From Streptosporangiaceae bacterium (GTDB lineage Bacteria; Actinomycetota; Actinomycetes; Streptosporangiales; Streptosporangiaceae), in the NCBI GenBank assembly GCA_030038715.1, contig JASHSO010000214.1, positions 1 to 9,688 on the forward strand: 9,688 nucleotides of DNA, given 5' to 3'. Position 1 is the first letter of the stretch, and each line of letters opens with the position of its first letter. The translations under genes and the position numbers were made by a program. Positions 6,553-9,688 of this stretch are shown piece by piece. The notes beneath the pieces were generated by a model, which worked only from the letters and a program-made list of their open reading frames with translations, ran no database searches and was not told where the DNA came from.

Positions 6553-7452
6553 TTAGCGGACCACCCGCATGGCGATCCGCTGAACCAGGTGGGCGGCCTC
6601 CGACTCCCACTGCGCGTAGGCATAGGGGGCTGCCGAGCCCTGGACGCCCTGGGCAGTCTGCCACAGCGGCTGCTCGGCCCAGCCGGGGTCGCTGGCCTGG
6701 TAGCGGCCCAGCGCACTCAGGAACACGTCGGAAGAGTAGACGGGATTCAATATCTGCTGCGGCGAGCCCCAGCCCATGTCCGACTGCTGCTGGAACAGGC
6801 CGAGCGAGTCACCGGTGCCGTAGTCAATGTCTACCAGCCTGGACTCCTGCATCGCCGTGGCCACGGCTATCACCGCCGAGCGGACCCCCATCCTCTTGTC
6901 CAGCGCCTGCCGCACAATCGTGCTGGCGTCCTGGAACTGGCTGGCGCTGATGGGCATCCACGACTGCGTGCCTGTCACGCCGACCGGCAGCAGCTTGTCC
7001 GCCGCCGGCAGTTCGTGGTGGGCGGCGGCTACCGGATTGGTCTGCCGGTTCAGCGCGCCGCTCACGGCTCCCCACGTGACTCGCCTGGCAGCGCCGTGCC
7101 AGGACGCCGTGCGGTTCTGTGCGCCACTGCGTCCAGCGGACTGGGGGACTGCGGCGAGCGTCGCCTCTTCCTGCACCACGCCGGTGGCCGGCCCGGCGTG
7201 CAGCACGAGCCGATCCCAGCTCGCCGGGACCCGTGTGGCCTGGGCAGTGCTCCCCTCTGCACTGGGCGTGCTGACGGTCGCGGCGCTGGCAATGCCGGTA
7301 CCTGCACCCGTGAGGGCGAGCGCGGCTGCGCCAGCGTAGACAAAGGCTCGGCCGTGGCAGCGGATGCTGTCGGTCACACGGCTGGCGCCGGCGCTGATCA
7401 GGGCCTTGCAGTTGGTGCGCGTGGTCTCGGTCAGGCGGTCAGTGCTGAGCAT
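6553..7452 (-). CDS. Secreted lysozyme/lytic-transglycosylase-like cell-wall protein
   Basis: A 299-residue exported protein likely to act on, or bind, peptidoglycan outside the membrane. After a long basic N-region, a hydrophobic stretch (about 36-55, AFVYAGAAALALTGAG) ends in ASA before Ala58, a plausible Sec signal. Residues 60-155 are a low-complexity Ala/Ser/Thr/Gln spacer. The C-terminal domain (about 158-299) has a lysozyme-like fold signature: RSAVIAVATAMQESRL with candidate catalytic Glu203, DIDYGTGDSLGLFQQQSDMGWGSPQQILNPVYSS, then QTAQGVQGSAAPYAYAQWESEA. This matches a common actinobacterial family of SLT-like wall proteins. I chose the ATG at 7452 because GGAAGGA lies 5 nt upstream and the signal peptide follows; the frame is open back to a GTG at 7692, but that extension looks non-coding. 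The gene stands alone, with its own 390-bp upstream region and hairpins downstream. Hydrolase activity itself is inferred; no second catalytic residue can be named. Confidence 0.85.
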   Translation of the reverse strand: MLSTDRLTETTRTNCKALISAGASRVTDSIRCHGRAFVYAGAAALALTGAGTGIASAATVSTPSAEGSTAQATRVPASWDRLVLHAGPATGVVQEEATLAAVPQSAGRSGAQNRTASWHGAARRVTWGAVSGALNRQTNPVAAAHHELPAADKLLPVGVTGTQSWMPISASQFQDASTIVRQALDKRMGVRSAVIAVATAMQESRLVDIDYGTGDSLGLFQQQSDMGWGSPQQILNPVYSSDVFLSALGRYQASDPGWAEQPLWQTAQGVQGSAAPYAYAQWESEAAHLVQRIAMRVVR

Positions 7453-7457
7453 CTGCG

Positions 7458-7464
7458 TCCTTCC
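7458..7464 (-). promoter_or_regulatory. Shine-Dalgarno of the lysozyme-like gene
   Basis: GGAAGGA on the minus strand, 5 nt before the ATG at 7452. This site decides the start against the longer open frame that reaches 7692. Confidence 0.75.
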
Positions 7465-7619
7465 GTAGGCGTCCTCACCGCCTGGCGGCCACAGGCCGGG
7501 CCAGGGTTGAGCACGCCATGGCTTGGCAGCGCACTCAGCACGTGCAATCGCGTGCATCGCGGGTTCAGGGCGGGCCAAGCCGACTTTGCATATGCGGGTC
7601 TGGCGTTGGCCATTAGCAC

Positions 7620-7653
7620 GGGAACCGGTCAGTCCAGGGTGTAGGCGGTTCCC
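7620..7653 (-). repeat. 8-bp inverted repeat in the leader, possible RNA hairpin
   Basis: gggaaccg (7620-7627) and cggttccc (7646-7653) are perfect reverse complements separated by 18 nt. In the leader transcript they would form a stem about 170 nt before the start codon. Confidence 0.4.
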
Positions 7654-7698
7654 CAGTGAGGATCTGGAGGTAATAACGCCGCGCCACGGCACCGCCCA

Positions 7699-7737
7699 TC
7701 CCGTTATGAGCTATGTCACTACTGATGAGTAACGGGA
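7699..7737. repeat. 8-bp inverted repeat near the putative promoter, candidate operator
   Basis: tcccgtta (7699-7706) and taacggga (7730-7737) are perfect reverse complements with a 23-nt AT-richer centre, which also contains the direct repeat atgag at 7706-7710 and 7725-7729. It lies over or beside the likely promoter, so an operator is as plausible as an RNA stem. Confidence 0.4.
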
Positions 7738-7749
7738 ATAATCCGTCAA
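7721..7749 (-). promoter_or_regulatory. Tentative promoter of the lysozyme-like gene
   Basis: TTGACG on the minus strand (7749-7744) is a good -35 match in an AT-rich patch. The hexamer 17 nt further on, ATCAGT (7726-7721), is a poor -10. Offered only as the best candidate by position. Confidence 0.22.
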
Positions 7750-7842
7750 ATAGCCGCTGGTTCGCTGCAGCCGATTGCAGACTGGGGCCCGCGCTACCGC
7801 ATGCCGACCTCTAGCGGCCGCAGCTCCCCGCGTGACTCTGCC

Positions 7843-9519
7843 CTAGTCAAGCTGGGCCGGTGTGGCCGAGCCAGGCGTGTCTGCCACGGCGCCGCTCTTC
7901 ACGTCGGCCTGCTCCGTCGGCGGCGGCTCAGCGGCCCCGGCCAGCCGTCGGCGGCGGCTAAGCCGCTTGCCAGTCAGGCCCGTAGCCGCGGCCAGCAGGA
8001 CGATGCCGGTGGCAGTCCACGGGACATAATCGCCGAGGCGGTCGTAGATCGTCTTTGCCGAGGCGGGCGGGAGCTGCAAGTGCGCGAGCACGACGCCCCG
8101 GTAGCTCGTCCCGGCCCAGGCGAGCAGCCGACCGCGGGCGTCGAAGGCCGCCGAGTCCCCGGTGAGTGCGGCCTGGACCACGGGTCTGCCCGTCTCTGCC
8201 GCGCGCAGCGCGCTGAGCGCCGCGTGCTGCGCAGGGGCCCAGCTCGCCTGGAACGTGGAGTCCGACGTCTGATAGATGATCACCTGGGCACCATGATCGG
8301 CATCGACCCTGGACATGTCGGGGAAGGCCGACTCGAAGCAGATGAGTACCCCGATTCTCAGTCGCCGTCCGCCCGGGAGCGTCGCGGTGATGTCGTGCGC
8401 GCCGGTTCCGGAGGCGACATTGCGCGGCGCGGCCCGGCTGATCTTGCTCAGCCAGCCGAGTACCGACCGGAACGGGATGTACTCACCGAACGGCACCAGC
8501 CGAGTCTTGACGTAGCGTCCCTCGATGCCGTTGCTGGCGATGAGCAACGCCTGCTTGGTCTGCGCTCCGGCAGGATTGGCTGCGTCCTGATCCACCAGGA
8601 CCTGCGCTCCGGCCGACTTGGACAGGTGCTCGATGGACGCCAGCATGGCCGGGTGGCTGGGAAGGTAGTACCCGACGCTGCTCTCACCCCACACGAACAG
8701 GTCGGCCCGGTGGGCCATGCTGGCAGTCAGCTGCTCGTCCCGCACCACCCTGGCGTAGTTTCCGCTGAGGATGCCCGGCTGCACCAGCGCGATCGTCACC
8801 TGCCCCGCGACTGGCGCAGGTGCTGTCAGCGCGAATGCGACAGGACCCGCCAGGACCGCTAGCAGCGCTCCCGCCGCCCCTACCAGGCGTGCCGCGGCTG
8901 ACTTGGCCGCTAGCGCTACCAGGATCCCGGTGTTGGCCAATACCAGCGCGAAGGTCACGAGCCAGACACCGCCAACGGCGGCCAGGGCCAGGATGGCAGG
9001 ATGCTGCCACTGACTCGCGCCGAGCACCGCCCATGGCCCGCCGAGTCCCTGCCAGGACCTGATCCACTCGGTCACCAGCCACGAGCTCGGCACCACGACC
9101 AGTGCCGCGATGGCCCTGAGTAGCGTGATCGGTGGCCGCAGCACAGACCAGACCGCTAGCCCCACTGCACTCCACAGGAAGCCGAGCACGACGGCGACGA
9201 GAAGGAGCGCGGGGCCGAGGTTAGGCGCCAGCCAATACATCGCGGCAAGCAGGTAGCCCGTGCCAAACCACCAGCCGCGCACCACAGCCTCGCGCCGGGT
9301 AGCCGCGGCGTGCATCAGCGCAAGTCCCGGAACCAGCCCAATCCACGCCAGGAACTCAAGGTTGGCGGCAGGAAACGCCAGCACCGGGACGGCGCCGGCC
9401 AGCAGCACGGCATACCGGACGGGCTGCCGGAGGCCGCGCAGGAATCGCACGTTCCCATTGTGCGGCCTCCGGGCGATTGGGTGCCGCACACCGCCAGGGC
9501 GGGCGGCGGTCAGGCTCAC
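7843..9519 (-). CDS. lnt: Apolipoprotein N-acyltransferase
   Basis: A 558-residue membrane enzyme that transfers an acyl chain from a phospholipid to the N-terminal amine of the diacylglyceryl-cysteine of lipoproteins, the last step of lipoprotein maturation. Hydrophobic helices fill about residues 35-230. The external nitrilase-like domain (240-490) follows, then a last helix (about 501-516), a basic stop-transfer KRLSRRRR and a Pro/Thr/Ala-rich tail. The catalytic set is complete: E279 in LFVWGESS, K338 in YVKTRLVPFGEYIPFR, and C394 in VLICFESAF; E345 and E396 are also in place. It is the short form without a fused polyprenol-phosphate mannose synthase. The start is uncertain. GTG at 9519 has no good Shine-Dalgarno; GTG at 9450 would give a shorter N-terminus beginning RFLRGLRQPVRYAV and still keep every membrane helix. 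The frame is also open through the tandem repeats upstream, back to a TAA at 9660-9658. Confidence 0.95.
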   Translation of the reverse strand: MSLTAARPGGVRHPIARRPHNGNVRFLRGLRQPVRYAVLLAGAVPVLAFPAANLEFLAWIGLVPGLALMHAAATRREAVVRGWWFGTGYLLAAMYWLAPNLGPALLLVAVVLGFLWSAVGLAVWSVLRPPITLLRAIAALVVVPSSWLVTEWIRSWQGLGGPWAVLGASQWQHPAILALAAVGGVWLVTFALVLANTGILVALAAKSAAARLVGAAGALLAVLAGPVAFALTAPAPVAGQVTIALVQPGILSGNYARVVRDEQLTASMAHRADLFVWGESSVGYYLPSHPAMLASIEHLSKSAGAQVLVDQDAANPAGAQTKQALLIASNGIEGRYVKTRLVPFGEYIPFRSVLGWLSKISRAAPRNVASGTGAHDITATLPGGRRLRIGVLICFESAFPDMSRVDADHGAQVIIYQTSDSTFQASWAPAQHAALSALRAAETGRPVVQAALTGDSAAFDARGRLLAWAGTSYRGVVLAHLQLPPASAKTIYDRLGDYVPWTATGIVLLAAATGLTGKRLSRRRRLAGAAEPPPTEQADVKSGAVADTPGSATPAQLD

Positions 9520-9688
9520 CTGGCCGGGCTGCGGGCCTTGCCGCGGCTGCGGGCCTTGCCGCGGGCTGCGGGCCTCGCCGCGGCTGCGGGCATGGTCCGG
9601 CTTGCGGGCATGGTCCGGCTTGCGGGCATGGTCCGGCTTGCGGGCGGCGATCAGGGCTTAGGGGTGACTGCGGTTGTGTGTGCGCGCC
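9520..9688. other. Region upstream of lnt at the window edge
   Basis: Most of this stretch is the tandem repeat array. On the minus strand, stops TAA (9660-9658) and TGA (9653-9651) lie just before the array. Either could end a leftward gene lying beyond the window; the TGA frame would read RAHTTAVTPKP at its end. Too little is visible to call a gene. Confidence 0.3.
9531..9639. repeat. 18-bp tandem repeat array, six units of two types
   Basis: Three units of gcgggccttgccgcggct type (9531-9548; 9549-9567, which has one extra base; 9568-9585, one change) are followed by three identical units gcgggcatggtccggctt (9586-9603, 9604-9621, 9622-9639). All share a gcgggc start. There are no spacers, so this is a minisatellite and not a CRISPR. 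On the minus strand, in the lnt frame, the identical units read KPDHAR three times. Confidence 0.95.

Larger units (their letters stand above)
7453..7842 (-). promoter_or_regulatory. Promoter and leader region of the lysozyme-like gene
   Basis: A 390-bp non-coding stretch between the lnt stop and the lysozyme-like start. Its far part (7720-7755) is the most AT-rich patch nearby and is the likely promoter area. Two 8-bp inverted repeats (7620-7653, 7699-7737) lie downstream of it, so any transcript would have a long, structured 5' leader. No riboswitch class could be matched. Confidence 0.5.

Noticed and set aside
6352..7644. 430-codon rightward open frame
   Set aside because: It lies opposite the lysozyme-like gene, has an Arg/Gly/Ala/His-rich composition typical of an antisense high-GC frame, and shows no motif.
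7453..7692. Longer lysozyme-like protein starting at the GTG at 7692 (379 residues)
   Set aside because: The extra 80 residues look non-coding and would bury the signal peptide; the ATG at 7452 has an excellent GGAAGGA.
7453..7842. c-di-AMP (ydaO) riboswitch
   Set aside because: A GGGGAACC and a GAACCC occur on the minus strand, but the conserved GGGGTGAATC and GTCAGCTAACC core segments were not found.
7801..8862. 353-codon rightward open frame
   Set aside because: It is the antisense shadow of lnt, whose catalytic residues are all on the minus strand.
9420..9456. ATG at 9456 with GGAGG 9 bp upstream as an alternative gene start within lnt
   Set aside because: It is out of frame with lnt, and its translation is short and Cys/Ser-rich without any domain.
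9531..9639. CRISPR array
   Set aside because: The repeats are 18 bp and directly abut each other with no spacers, and no cas gene is present.

Overview
The window is very GC-rich, uses GTG as well as ATG starts, and carries gene families typical of high-GC Gram-positive bacteria: a TPR-CHAT protein beside an ECF sigma factor, a secreted lysozyme-like wall protein, a short-form Lnt and a GH13 alpha-glucosidase. It most likely comes from the chromosome of a soil-type actinomycete. The genus cannot be read from the sequence. There is no tRNA, rRNA, transposase, integrase or CRISPR array.

Left part (2-3507): a probable signalling module. A long TPR-CHAT protein, cut off at its 5' end by the window edge, reads rightward. 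It converges, with a 17-bp gap, on a leftward two-gene operon coding for an ECF sigma factor and a small protein with a helical N-terminus and a beta-rich C-terminus. A TPR-CHAT protease next to an ECF sigma factor and a small partner recalls the Csx29/Csx30/CASP-sigma arm of type III-E CRISPR (Craspase), but no CRISPR component is present here. This is the most interesting part of the window.

Middle (3508-6552): a 439-bp non-coding stretch holds several inverted repeats. It is followed by a leftward pair in which a DedA-family membrane protein gene overlaps a GH13 alpha-glucosidase gene by 29 bp. Tandem hairpins lie downstream of the glucosidase and between the DedA gene and the next gene.

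Right part (6553-9688): a secreted protein with a lytic-transglycosylase-like domain has a 390-bp structured upstream region. Upstream of that lies an apolipoprotein N-acyltransferase (lnt) with its full catalytic set. An 18-bp tandem repeat array sits immediately before the lnt start and is open in the lnt reading frame. All genes except the CHAT gene read leftward. The right half is an envelope-biogenesis neighbourhood (lipoprotein acylation, wall hydrolysis, DedA lipid or flippase-type function). The left half is a regulatory or proteolytic module.
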